From positions 1 to 59,427 of the forward strand of contig DASRHK010000177.1 of NCBI GenBank assembly GCA_035650495.1: 59,427 nucleotides of DNA, in the 5' to 3' direction. The notes below the pieces were generated by a model, which saw nothing but the letters and a program-made list of their open reading frames with translations, searched no databases and was not told where the DNA came from. A program made the position numbers and the translations under genes. This stretch comes from DASRHK01 sp035650495 (GTDB lineage: Bacteria; Pseudomonadota; Gammaproteobacteria; Nevskiales; Nevskiaceae). Numbering within the stretch: the stretch's first letter is position 1; the number at the start of each line of letters is the position of its first letter. Positions 49,948 to 57,451 of this stretch are shown here, piece after piece.

Positions 49948-50926
49948 CTTTCGATTTGCGGCTGCGGCGCGCCGGCACCTCGTCGCCGGTCGGCAGGCGC
50001 AAGTGCTTGGTGATCTCGCCGAGCACGCCGGCGGGCTTGATCAGCAGCACGTCGCACTGCGCATGGTTGAGCAGCGTCTCGGCGGTGCTGCCGAGGAACA
50101 GGCGCTCCCATCCCGATCGGAAGTGCGTTCCGATCACGATCAGATCGGTCCGGGTGACGGTGGCGAAATCGTTGAGCATCGTGGCGGCGTCGCCACGCAT
50201 CGTATGGCGGTGCCCGGCGGGCACCTGCAACCGATCCATCAGCGCCTCGAACGCGCGCGTGAAATCGCGCGCATAGTCGGCCGCAGCCGGCGCGAGATTC
50301 CGATACGCAGATCCAGTGGTCGGAATGATCGGCGCGACGGAGGCGACGTCGACCTGCGCGTCGCAATACAGCGCGATGCGCAGCGCCGCGTTGACCACCA
50401 TCGGATTGAGGGCGGACGGCTCCGCCATCTCCTCGTTCGCGTCGACGCCGGCGAGGACGTGCCGCGGCAGCTGATCGGATCCCGGCGCGACCAGCATCAG
50501 CGGCGCCGGGCAGAAGCGCACGAGCTTCCAGTCGCGCGGCAGGAACATGAACCGCTTGAAGCCGGACTGCAGCTCGACGTCCTTGATCACGAGATCCGGC
50601 TTGACCTCGAGCGCCTTCGCGACGATCGCTTCGTCGAGGCGCGGGGCCCAGATCGCATCGCACTCGGCGCGCACGCCCTGCGTCGCCACGGCCGTCGCCT
50701 GCTCGGTGAGCCAGCGCGTACGCTCGTCGAGGAACTGCTCGCGCGCGCGGCGCGCAACGTCGGCGTCGACGCGCCGGGCGGTCAGCTCGATGCCGGCGTC
50801 GAAGTCGAAGATGCAGAAATGGATCTGCGCGCCGGAGCGGTGCGCGAGCTCGACGCCTCGCCGCAGCGCGGGCGAGCTCTTCATCTGGTGGTCGCAGACG
50901 ACAAGGATGCGTTCGAGGGGCTTCAT
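49937..50926 (-). CDS. Tandem universal stress protein (UspE-like) 2
   Basis: The 329-residue paralogue of the protein encoded at 48254-49243, with the same two-domain layout (ERILVVCDHQMKSSPALRRGVELAHRSGAQIHF; GTHFRSGWERLFLGSTAETLLNHAQCDVLLIKP). Start ATG 50926 is chosen over an in-frame ATG 39 bases upstream, because it fits the family opening. It is divergent from the P-ATPase across a gap with an FNR box centred 64.5 bases upstream, which predicts a 23-base leader. The tail is basic. Confidence 0.92.
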   Translation of the reverse strand: MKPLERILVVCDHQMKSSPALRRGVELAHRSGAQIHFCIFDFDAGIELTARRVDADVARRAREQFLDERTRWLTEQATAVATQGVRAECDAIWAPRLDEAIVAKALEVKPDLVIKDVELQSGFKRFMFLPRDWKLVRFCPAPLMLVAPGSDQLPRHVLAGVDANEEMAEPSALNPMVVNAALRIALYCDAQVDVASVAPIIPTTGSAYRNLAPAAADYARDFTRAFEALMDRLQVPAGHRHTMRGDAATMLNDFATVTRTDLIVIGTHFRSGWERLFLGSTAETLLNHAQCDVLLIKPAGVLGEITKHLRLPTGDEVPARRSRKSKATA

Positions 50927-50983
50927 CACGGTTCTCGGCTGTGAGACTGGCGAGCAGTTCACCATCGCGACCGGCCCATCGCA

Positions 50984-50997
50984 TTGACCTGCATCAA
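50984..50997. promoter_or_regulatory. FNR-type box between universal stress gene 2 and P-type ATPase
   Basis: TTGACCTGCATCAA. For the minus gene the -10 would be TGAACT (50956-50961) and the start 50949. For the plus gene the -41.5 rule puts the transcript start on the A of ATG 51032; but GGGAGG at 51018-51023 looks like a ribosome site, so the real start may be further upstream. Confidence 0.8.
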
Positions 50998-51031
50998 TGG
51001 CGCCGCCGAGCGCGCGTGGGAGGCTGGCGTC

Positions 51032-53575
51032 ATGACGACCGAAGCGCCGGCCGTTCCGGCGGGACTGTCCGCCTCAGAGGCGGCACATCGGTTGAAAGCC
51101 GACGGCCGCAACGAGATCGCGCGCGCGCAACGGCGATCGCTCGGGCACATCGTGCTCGAGGTGCTGCGCGAGCCGATGTTCCAGCTGCTCCTCGCGGCGG
51201 CGCTGCTTTATCTGCTGCTCGGGGACGTCGGCGAGGCGCTGGTGCTGCTCGGCGGCGCGTCGCTCACGGTTGGCATCGCCGTCGCGCAGGAGAGCCGCGC
51301 GGAACGCGTGCTCGACGCGCTTCGGCAGATGAGCAGCCCGCGCGCGCTGGTGATCCGCGACGGGCAGCGCTTGCGCGTCCCCGGCGCCGAAGTCGTGCGC
51401 GGCGACGTCGTCGTGATCGCCGAGGGCGACCGCGTTCCCGCCGACGCGCGACTCATCACCGCGCACGAGCTGCAGGCCGACGAGTCGCTGCTCACCGGCG
51501 AGTCCGCAGCCGTGCGCAAGCGCACAGCAGCGACCGACGTCGCGGCGCAGCGTCCGGGCGGCGAAGATCTTCCCTTCGTCTATGCCGGCACGCTGATCGT
51601 GCACGGGCACGGCGTCGCGGAAGTGATCGCGACCGGCCCGCGCAGCGAGATCGGACGCATCGGCCGCTCGCTCGGCGACATCGCCACCGAGCCGACGCGG
51701 CTGCACCAGCAGACCCGTCGCCTCGTGCGTGTGCTCGCGACCTGTGGCTTGTCGCTCAGCGCAATCGTGCTGCTGCTTTATGGATGGCTGCGGCACGCAT
51801 GGATGGATGGGCTCCTCGCCGGCATCGCGCTCGCGATGTCGATGCTGCCCGAGGAATTCCCGCTCGTGCTCACGGTGTTCATGGTGCTCGGGGCCTGGCG
51901 GCTCGCCGGCAAGCGCGTGTTGACGCGCCGCTACGCGGTGATCGAAACGCTCGGTGCCGCGACCGTGCTCTGCACCGACAAGACCGGCACGCTCACGCAG
52001 AACCGGATGACGATCGCGGAGCTGCGCATCGGCACGCGCGCGCATCGCGTCAACGCGGGCGAGGCGCTCCCCGAGGATTTCCGCGACCTGCTCGAGCACG
52101 GCGTGCTCGCGAGCGAGCCGCAGCCGTTCGATCCGATGGAGCAGGCCTTCCACGCGCTCGAGCAGCAGCAACCGCAGAAACCCGATCATCGTCGCCACTG
52201 GCGGCTCGCGCGACGCTATGGGCTCAAGCCCGAGCTGCTGGCGATGTCGCACGGCTGGCATCGCGGGGAGGCAGCGCCGATCGTCTCTGCCAAAGGCGCG
52301 CCCGAAGCGATCGCCGACCTTTGCCATCTTCCGCCGGAAGAGATGCGCGCCGTGCACGCAGCGGCAAGCGAGATGGCGGCGGCCGGCATGCGCGTCCTCG
52401 GCGTCGCGCGCGCGGAGCATTCCGCCGCGGAGTGGCCGGCGTCGCAGCACGATTTCGGTTTCAGGTTTCTCGGCCTGGTCGGCCTTGCCGATCCGCTGCG
52501 TGCGTCAGTGCCTCAGGCCATGCAGGACTGTCGCAGCGCCGGCATCCGCGTGGTCATGATCACCGGCGACTATCCGGCGACGGCGCGCGTCATCGCCGCA
52601 TCGGCGGGCATCGACGTTTCCGGCGACGTCGTGACCGGCGCGCAGCTCGCGAAGATGAGCGAAGCACAGCTCGCCGAGGTGGTCGCGCACACCAATGTGT
52701 TCGCACGCATCCTGCCGGAGCAGAAGCTCGCGATCGTGCGCGCCTTGAAGTCGCGCGGCGAAGTGGTCGCGATGACCGGCGACGGCGTCAACGACGCGCC
52801 GAGCCTGCGCGCGGCGCACATCGGCATCGCGATGGGCGGACGCGGCACCGACGTCGCACGCGAGGCGGCGTCGATCGTGCTGCTCGACGACGATTTCGGA
52901 TCGATCGTCACCGCGATCCGGCTCGGCCGGCGCATCTACGACAATCTGCGCAAGGCGATGGAATACCTGCTCGCCGTGCACGTGCCGATCGCCGGCATGT
53001 CGCTGCTGCCGCTCGCGCTCGACACGCCGATGATCTTCTCGCCGCTGCACATCGCCTTCCTCGAGCTCATCATCGATCCGGTGTGCTCGCTCGTGTTCGA
53101 AGCCGAGCCGGAGGAGCGCGATCTGATGCGACGGCCGCCGCGCGATCCGAAGGCGAAGCTGTTCTCCGCGGCGACGCTCGCCTGGTGCCTGTGCCAGGGC
53201 GGCGCAGTCCTCGCCTTCATCGCTGCGATCTACCTGGTGGCGCTCCAGCTCGGATTGCCGGAAGCGGACCTGCGCGCGCTGGTGTTCGCCGCAGTCGTCG
53301 TCACCAACTTCGGACTGATCTTCGTCAATCGCTCGTTCGCGAGCTCGGTGACGGAAGCGCTCGGGCGGCGCAACGTCGCGTTGTGGATCGTGCTCGCGGT
53401 GACGGCCCTGCTGCTCGCGACGACGATCTACGTGCCGCCGGTGCACGATCTCTTCCACTTCGGCGTGCTGCACTTCGACGATGTCGGCGTCGCGCTCGGC
53501 GCCGGCGCGGCGACGCTGGTCCTGCTGGAGCTCAGCAAGCGCTGGTGGACACGAAGGATCGGCGCGCGGCGCTAG
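51032..53575 (+). CDS. Calcium-type cation-translocating P-type ATPase
   Basis: P2-type ATPase of 847 residues. It has an N-terminal cation_ATPase_N region (GLSASEAAHRLKADGRNEIA), TGES at about 158-161, the ion-site helix with PEEFPLVL, phosphorylated Asp316 in CTDKTGTLTQ, GDGVNDAPSL and four C-terminal helices. The PEEFP form differs from the PEGL of classic calcium pumps and is common in bacterial members whose ion is not firmly known; calcium or manganese export is plausible. It has ten predicted helices. Its stop overlaps the convergent transporter stop (CTAG). An FNR box lies upstream. Confidence 0.9.
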   Translation: MTTEAPAVPAGLSASEAAHRLKADGRNEIARAQRRSLGHIVLEVLREPMFQLLLAAALLYLLLGDVGEALVLLGGASLTVGIAVAQESRAERVLDALRQMSSPRALVIRDGQRLRVPGAEVVRGDVVVIAEGDRVPADARLITAHELQADESLLTGESAAVRKRTAATDVAAQRPGGEDLPFVYAGTLIVHGHGVAEVIATGPRSEIGRIGRSLGDIATEPTRLHQQTRRLVRVLATCGLSLSAIVLLLYGWLRHAWMDGLLAGIALAMSMLPEEFPLVLTVFMVLGAWRLAGKRVLTRRYAVIETLGAATVLCTDKTGTLTQNRMTIAELRIGTRAHRVNAGEALPEDFRDLLEHGVLASEPQPFDPMEQAFHALEQQQPQKPDHRRHWRLARRYGLKPELLAMSHGWHRGEAAPIVSAKGAPEAIADLCHLPPEEMRAVHAAASEMAAAGMRVLGVARAEHSAAEWPASQHDFGFRFLGLVGLADPLRASVPQAMQDCRSAGIRVVMITGDYPATARVIAASAGIDVSGDVVTGAQLAKMSEAQLAEVVAHTNVFARILPEQKLAIVRALKSRGEVVAMTGDGVNDAPSLRAAHIGIAMGGRGTDVAREAASIVLLDDDFGSIVTAIRLGRRIYDNLRKAMEYLLAVHVPIAGMSLLPLALDTPMIFSPLHIAFLELIIDPVCSLVFEAEPEERDLMRRPPRDPKAKLFSAATLAWCLCQGGAVLAFIAAIYLVALQLGLPEADLRALVFAAVVVTNFGLIFVNRSFASSVTEALGRRNVALWIVLAVTALLLATTIYVPPVHDLFHFGVLHFDDVGVALGAGAATLVLLELSKRWWTRRIGARR

Positions 53576-54648
53576 CGCGCTGCGCCGCTGTGCTTCAATC
53601 GGTGACGCACGATGTCCATCGCGAGCGCGAGCAGGATCGGCCCCAGGAAAACGCCCGCGACGCCGAACGCGAGCGCGCCGCCGATCACGCCGATCAGCGT
53701 CACGGCGAAAGGCAGGCGGCTCGATCGGCTGATCACCAGCGGCTTGAGCACGTTGTCGATCGTGCTGATGCCGAGCAATCCATACAGCGCCATGAACACG
53801 GCCCAGCCGGTGCGGCTCTCCTCGAGCAGCCACAACGCGGCGCCGCCCCAGACGATCGGCGGGCCGATCGGCACGATCGAGAGCCCGAACGTGAGCGCGC
53901 CGAGCAGGAACGGATTCGGCACGCCGGCGATGGCAAAGCCGATCACCGCGACCGTCGCCTGCGCGAGCGCCGCGCCGATCACGCCCGACATGATCGCGGT
54001 GATGGTGTCGCGCGCCCGATCGAGCAGCCGCCGCGCGTAGCCGCCGCCGAGCAATCCGGCGAGCGCGCGCGATCGGCGGCCGAGCCGCTCGCCGTCGCGA
54101 TAGAGGAAGTACAGCAGCACGGCCGCGATGACGATCTGCAGCAGGCCGGCGCCGAGCGCCTTGCCGCTCGCAACCGCGAGCTTCTGCGCCGGCTCCGAGT
54201 AGCTGGAGAACACGCGATCGAAGCCGCCCGCCATCAGCGTCTGCCACGCGTTCTGCACGGCGCCGCCGATCAGCGGCAGGCCGGTGAGCCAGTCGGGCAG
54301 CCTGGAATCGCCTTGCGCCTGCCATTCCTTGAGCAAGCCCTGGAGCCATTCCGCGGCATCGCGGAACGACAGCATCACGAGCACCGTGGGCGTGACGATG
54401 ACGATCGTCACCAGCAGGCACGAGAGCGTCGCGGCGATGACATCCCGCCCGCCGACCTTGCCGAGGATCCAGGTGTGCAGCGGCCACGTCGACACGACGA
54501 TCGCGATGGAGAACAGAATCGCCGGCAGGAACGGCTGCAGGACCATCGCGCAGCCGATCGTGAGCGCGACCATGAGCCCGAGCTGCGCGACGCGCTCCAC
54601 GCGCATCGGCGCGGTCGGTTCGGGAATCGGCGCCGGTTTCTCGGCCAT
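53572..54648 (-). CDS. AI-2E family (PerM/TqsA-like) membrane protein
   Basis: Integral membrane protein of 358 residues with about eight helices, of the AI-2 exporter superfamily; functions range from autoinducer export to ion transport. Landmarks are LGALTFGLSIVPIGPPIVWGGAALWL and NVLKPLVISRSSRLPFAVTLIGVIGG near the C-terminus. The start is ATG 54648 (MAEKPAPIPEPTAP), after which a Pro-rich polar head precedes helix one. It is divergent from the small cytochrome c gene, with an FNR-like box centred 43.5 bases from its start. Confidence 0.9.
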   Translation of the reverse strand: MAEKPAPIPEPTAPMRVERVAQLGLMVALTIGCAMVLQPFLPAILFSIAIVVSTWPLHTWILGKVGGRDVIAATLSCLLVTIVIVTPTVLVMLSFRDAAEWLQGLLKEWQAQGDSRLPDWLTGLPLIGGAVQNAWQTLMAGGFDRVFSSYSEPAQKLAVASGKALGAGLLQIVIAAVLLYFLYRDGERLGRRSRALAGLLGGGYARRLLDRARDTITAIMSGVIGAALAQATVAVIGFAIAGVPNPFLLGALTFGLSIVPIGPPIVWGGAALWLLEESRTGWAVFMALYGLLGISTIDNVLKPLVISRSSRLPFAVTLIGVIGGALAFGVAGVFLGPILLALAMDIVRHRLKHSGAAR

Positions 54649-54684
54649 GGCCGCATGCTCGCCGGTTTCGCAGCAGTCCGGCAA

Positions 54685-54698
54685 CTGATCCAGATCAA
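54685..54698. promoter_or_regulatory. FNR-like box between AI-2E gene and cytochrome c
   Basis: CTGATCCAGATCAA, one mismatch to the FNR consensus. The centre lies 43.5 bases from the AI-2E start and 42.5 from the cytochrome start. No good -10 is seen at the expected distance on either side, so this site is less certain than the other seven. Confidence 0.55.
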
Positions 54699-54733
54699 TG
54701 CGGCGTCGCGGCGCGGCGCGGTCCAATGGCGGC

Positions 54734-54994
54734 ATGGACTTCCTTCTCGTCGCCGCAGCGTTGACGCTGACCGCTCCAGGGCCCGACATCGGCCGCGGCG
54801 CGATGCTCTACGAGAACCACTGCACGATCTGCCATACGAGCGTCGTGCACGTGCGCGAGGACCATCGCGCGACGTCCGACGTCGAGGTCGAGAACTGGGT
54901 GCGGCGCTGGTCGACCGATCAGAAGCTCGGCTGGAGCCAGCAGGACGTCGACGACGTGACCAGTTATCTGCTGAGCACGTTCTACAAGTTCTAA
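54734..54994 (+). CDS. Small monoheme cytochrome c
   Basis: The 86-residue protein has a short hydrophobic N-terminus (FLLVAAALTLTAPGP), probably an export signal, and one heme site in HCTICHTS at about residues 30-36. It ends with a helix typical of cytochrome c (VDDVTSYLLSTFYKF). No axial Met lies after the heme site, so ligation may be His-His or the heme high-spin. It could donate electrons to the cbb3 oxidase (inference). An in-frame ATG at 54698 is rejected because it overlaps the FNR-like box and lacks a signal. The stop overlaps the remnant downstream (CTAA). Confidence 0.8.
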   Translation: MDFLLVAAALTLTAPGPDIGRGAMLYENHCTICHTSVVHVREDHRATSDVEVENWVRRWSTDQKLGWSQQDVDDVTSYLLSTFYKF

Positions 54995-55096
54995 AGTCCC
55001 GCGAGCTCGAGGCGGCGCAGGAATTCGTCGGCGCTCTCGAAGCCGATCACCCTGGCATCGGGTCGCTCGCGTCCCGCGTCGAAGAACAGAACCCCG
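54991..55096 (-). pseudogene. C-terminal remnant of a thioredoxin-like protein
   Basis: The minus strand encodes about 34 codons resembling the end of a thioredoxin-fold protein: VLFFDAGRERPDARVIGF followed by ESADEFLRRLELAGL and TAG. The N-terminal part with the CxxC site is missing; the likeness ends abruptly near 55096, where an alcohol dehydrogenase remnant of opposite strand begins. It is probably the trace of a deletion. The fold assignment from so short a piece is tentative. Confidence 0.5.
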
Positions 55097-55186
55097 CATC
55101 GCTTCAAGCTCGACCAGATCGAGCAGGCGTACGACCTGTTCGCGCATCAGCGCGACGGTGTGCTGAAGGTCGCGATCACGCCGTAA
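55097..55186 (+). pseudogene. C-terminal remnant of a zinc-type alcohol dehydrogenase
   Basis: The plus strand encodes 29 codons, HRFKLDQIEQAYDLFAHQ then RDGVLKVAITP and TAA, which match the C-terminal end of medium-chain zinc alcohol dehydrogenases (typical form THRF-L-I-AYD-F-LKV). No catalytic or NAD-binding part exists upstream. The preceding bases belong to another gene's remnant in the opposite direction. It ends five bases before a tRNA gene. Confidence 0.6.
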
Positions 55187-55190
55187 TCGG

Positions 55191-55264
55191 TGGGCCCACC
55201 AGGACTCGAACCTGGAACCAAGAGATTATGAGTCTCCTGCTCTAACCGATTGAGCTATAGGCCC
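55191..55264 (-). tRNA. tRNA-Ile2 (anticodon CAT, probable lysidine type)
   Basis: A 74-base cloverleaf on the minus strand: acceptor GGGCCTA paired with TGGGCCC (one G-T pair), D-loop AGCTCAATCGGTTAGAGC, anticodon stem GGAGA/TCTCT with loop CTCATAA, and T-arm CCAGG TTCGAGT CCTGG. The CAT anticodon could be Met or Ile2. The anticodon arm context (GCAGG-GACTCATAATC-CTTGGT) resembles E. coli ileX more than elongator tRNA-Met, so I call Ile2. The 3' CCA is not encoded (ACCG follows). Confidence 0.85.
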
Positions 55265-55407
55265 GTTGTCGCGCGTGCGACGCGAGTATAGGGCCCGTGC
55301 ATCTTCCTGGGTTCGGCGTGGCACTCACGGCCTTGCGGCAGTGCGTGGCTTCGGGCGTAAACTGCCGGACCGCTTCCGCTGATGCATCCAACCGGGGCGT
55401 GTCGTGC

Positions 55408-55420
55408 GTATTGGCAATAC
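55408..55420. promoter_or_regulatory. Short inverted repeat upstream of bufA
   Basis: GTATT-GGC-AATAC, 54 bases upstream of the bufA start in a 209-base intergenic region. It could be an operator for a metal-responsive regulator. No convincing -35/-10 pair is seen beside it, and nothing else can be supported in this gap. Confidence 0.3.
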
Positions 55421-55473
55421 CGCCGGCGGTCCCGCGGTGGTTTCCTTCAACACCCAATAGGAGAGGATTCACG

Positions 55474-55806
55474 ATGAGCAAGTTCACGAAGAAGCCGTTG
55501 GCGATCGCGCTCGGCGCAGCGTTCACCCTGGCCGGCGGTGTGGCGCAGGCGTCGGTGTTCCAGGCGAGCGATCTCGCGAGCGGTTACATGGTCGCGTCCG
55601 CTGGCGATGACAAGGCTGGCGAAAAGAAGTGCGGCGAAGCCAAGTGCGGCGCCGGCTGCATGAAGGACATGCAGGGCAAGGGCATGGCCGAAGCCGACGC
55701 GAAAGCCGCGTGCGACAAGGCGAAGTCGGAAGGCAAGTGCGGCAACAAGAAGGAGAAGAAGGAAGGCAAGTGCGGCGAAGGCAAGTGCGGAGACAAGAAG
55801 AAGTAA
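55474..55806 (+). CDS. bufA: Bufferin-type copper-binding peptide precursor (BufA1/HvfA family)
   Basis: The 110-residue precursor has a Sec signal (MSKFTKKPLAIALGAAFTLAGGVAQA) and a Lys-, Gly- and Cys-rich mature part with seven Cys (53, 58, 62, 80, 89, 100, 105), most in K-C-G contexts such as EGKCG. Bufferins are ribosomal peptides whose Cys are converted by a DUF692 enzyme to copper-binding heterocycles and then exported, protecting against copper excess. The start has GGAGAGGA ten bases upstream. The DUF692 gene follows after three bases. Copper control is expected, but no operator is proven here. Confidence 0.88.
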   Translation: MSKFTKKPLAIALGAAFTLAGGVAQASVFQASDLASGYMVASAGDDKAGEKKCGEAKCGAGCMKDMQGKGMAEADAKAACDKAKSEGKCGNKKEKKEGKCGEGKCGDKKK

Positions 55807-55809
55807 GCC

Positions 55810-56670
55810 ATGCGTAATTCCGTCACGCCGCACGTCCGCGGCGCCGGACTCGGTCTGCGGCGGGCCCTCACCGGCCCGCTCGCAGACGTCCAGCGGGGCG
55901 AGATCGGCTTCCTCGAAGTCGCGCCCGAGAACTGGATGAATCTCGGCGGCCGGCTCGGCCGCCAGTTCCGCTCGTTCACCGAGCGCTTTCCTTTCGTCAC
56001 GCATGGGCTGTCGCTCTCGATCGGCTCGCCTGCGCCGCTCGACGAAGCGTTCGTGCGCGACGTGCGCAAATTCCTCGATCTGCATCACATCCGGGATTAC
56101 ACGGAGCACCTGACTTACTGCTCGGACGACGGCCAACTCTACGATCTGATGCCGATCCCGTTCACCGCCGAAGCGGTGAGCTACGTCGCCGAGCGCGTGA
56201 AGCGCGTGCAGGACATTCTCGGCCGGCGCATCGCGCTCGAGAACGCGAGCTACTACGCAGCGCCGGGTCAGGACATGAGCGAGCTCGACTTCATCCGCGC
56301 CGTGCTCGAAGAAGCCGACTGCGATCTGCTGCTCGACGTGAACAACATCTACGTCAATTCGATCAACCATCGCTACAACCCGGTCGAGTTCCTCTACGGG
56401 CTGCCGGGGGGGCGCATCCGCTACATCCACGTCGCGGGGCACTATCACGAGGCCGAGGACCTGCGCGTCGACACGCACGGCGCGTCGGTGATCGATCCGG
56501 TGTGGGACCTGCTCGACAAGGCCTACGCGCGCTTCGGTGTGATCCCGACCTTGCTCGAGCGCGACTTCAACATCCCGCCGCTCGACGAGCTCATGCGCGA
56601 GATCCGGCAGATCAACGTGCTGCAGGATTACCACAAGCGGTTGGCGAAGCGGGCGGAGATCCGCGCGTGA
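55810..56670 (+). CDS. bufB: Bufferin-modifying DUF692 multinuclear iron enzyme
   Basis: TIM-barrel DUF692 (MbnB-like) protein of 286 residues. Members bind two or three iron ions and convert Cys of the precursor peptide into oxazolone/thioamide or thiooxazole groups using O2. Family marks: GAGLGLRR, the EVAPENWM stretch, HGLSLSIGS, ENASYYAAPG, LLLDVNNIYVNS and IHVAGHYHE, which hold His, Asp and Glu metal ligands. It lies between bufA and bufC and is coupled to bufC by GTGA. Confidence 0.92.
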   Translation: MRNSVTPHVRGAGLGLRRALTGPLADVQRGEIGFLEVAPENWMNLGGRLGRQFRSFTERFPFVTHGLSLSIGSPAPLDEAFVRDVRKFLDLHHIRDYTEHLTYCSDDGQLYDLMPIPFTAEAVSYVAERVKRVQDILGRRIALENASYYAAPGQDMSELDFIRAVLEEADCDLLLDVNNIYVNSINHRYNPVEFLYGLPGGRIRYIHVAGHYHEAEDLRVDTHGASVIDPVWDLLDKAYARFGVIPTLLERDFNIPPLDELMREIRQINVLQDYHKRLAKRAEIRA

Positions 56671-57419
56671 AAGCGTTCCAGAAGTTGCAGTATGAATTCG
56701 CGGCGCACATCCGCGATCCCGAACATCGCGTCGCGCCGGCCGGGATCGAAGATCGTCGCATGGGGATTTATCGCGAGCTCTTCTACAACAACATCGAGGA
56801 TTTTCTCGCGACCGGCTTCCCGGTGATCCGCGCGATCACCGACGACGAGCGCTGGCACGCGATGGTGCGCGATTTCTACGCGCGGCATCAGTGTCACGAG
56901 CCGCAGTTCTTCCGCATCGCCGAGGAATTCCTGAAGTATCTCGACGACGAGCGCGGCGATGTCGCGGGCGATCCGGCCTTCCTGCGCGAGCTCGCGCATT
57001 ACGAGTGGGTGGAGCTCGCGCTGTCGATCTCGCAAGAGGAGCTCACCCCCGAGCTCGCCGACCCGAACGGTAACCTGCTCGCGGGTGTGCCGGTGCTGTC
57101 GCCGCTCGCGTGGACGATGGCTTACGACTTCCCGGTGCATCGGATCAGCCCCGACTTACAGCCGAAGGCCGCGCCCGATCAGCCGACGCTGCTCGTCGTC
57201 TATCGCACCCGCGCCGACGACGTGAAGTTCATGGAGATCAATCCAGTCACGGCGCGGCTGATCGAGCTGATCGACAAGGAGCCCGCGACCGGCGCGACCC
57301 AGCTCGAGCGCATCGCCGCCGAGATGAAGCATCCGCAGCCGGCGGCGGTCGTACGCGAAGGCGCGGCGATCCTGCAATCGCTGCGCGAGCGGGACATCTT
57401 GCTCGGGACGCGCCGCTGA
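56667..57419 (+). CDS. bufC: Bufferin maturation partner (DUF2063, BufC/HvfC)
   Basis: The 250-residue protein has an N-terminal DUF2063 domain (RMGIYRELFYNNIEDFLATGFPVIRAI, about residues 30-125) and a C-terminal part (LLVVYRTRADDVKFMEINPVTARLIELI). Such proteins act with the DUF692 enzyme, probably recruiting the precursor peptide (family knowledge). It starts at GTG 56667 over the bufB stop. The usual DoxX-type fourth gene (bufD) and sigma factor gene are absent; the next gene is prfC. Confidence 0.9.
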   Translation: MKAFQKLQYEFAAHIRDPEHRVAPAGIEDRRMGIYRELFYNNIEDFLATGFPVIRAITDDERWHAMVRDFYARHQCHEPQFFRIAEEFLKYLDDERGDVAGDPAFLRELAHYEWVELALSISQEELTPELADPNGNLLAGVPVLSPLAWTMAYDFPVHRISPDLQPKAAPDQPTLLVVYRTRADDVKFMEINPVTARLIELIDKEPATGATQLERIAAEMKHPQPAAVVREGAAILQSLRERDILLGTRR

Positions 57420-57451
57420 AGATTCCCCGGGTCGCGTAAAATCCGCGGCCC

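Noticed and set aside
55191..55264. tRNA-Met (elongator) with anticodon CAT
   Set aside because: The anticodon-arm context is closer to the lysidine-type tRNA-Ile2 than to elongator tRNA-Met, though a covariance model search should confirm this.
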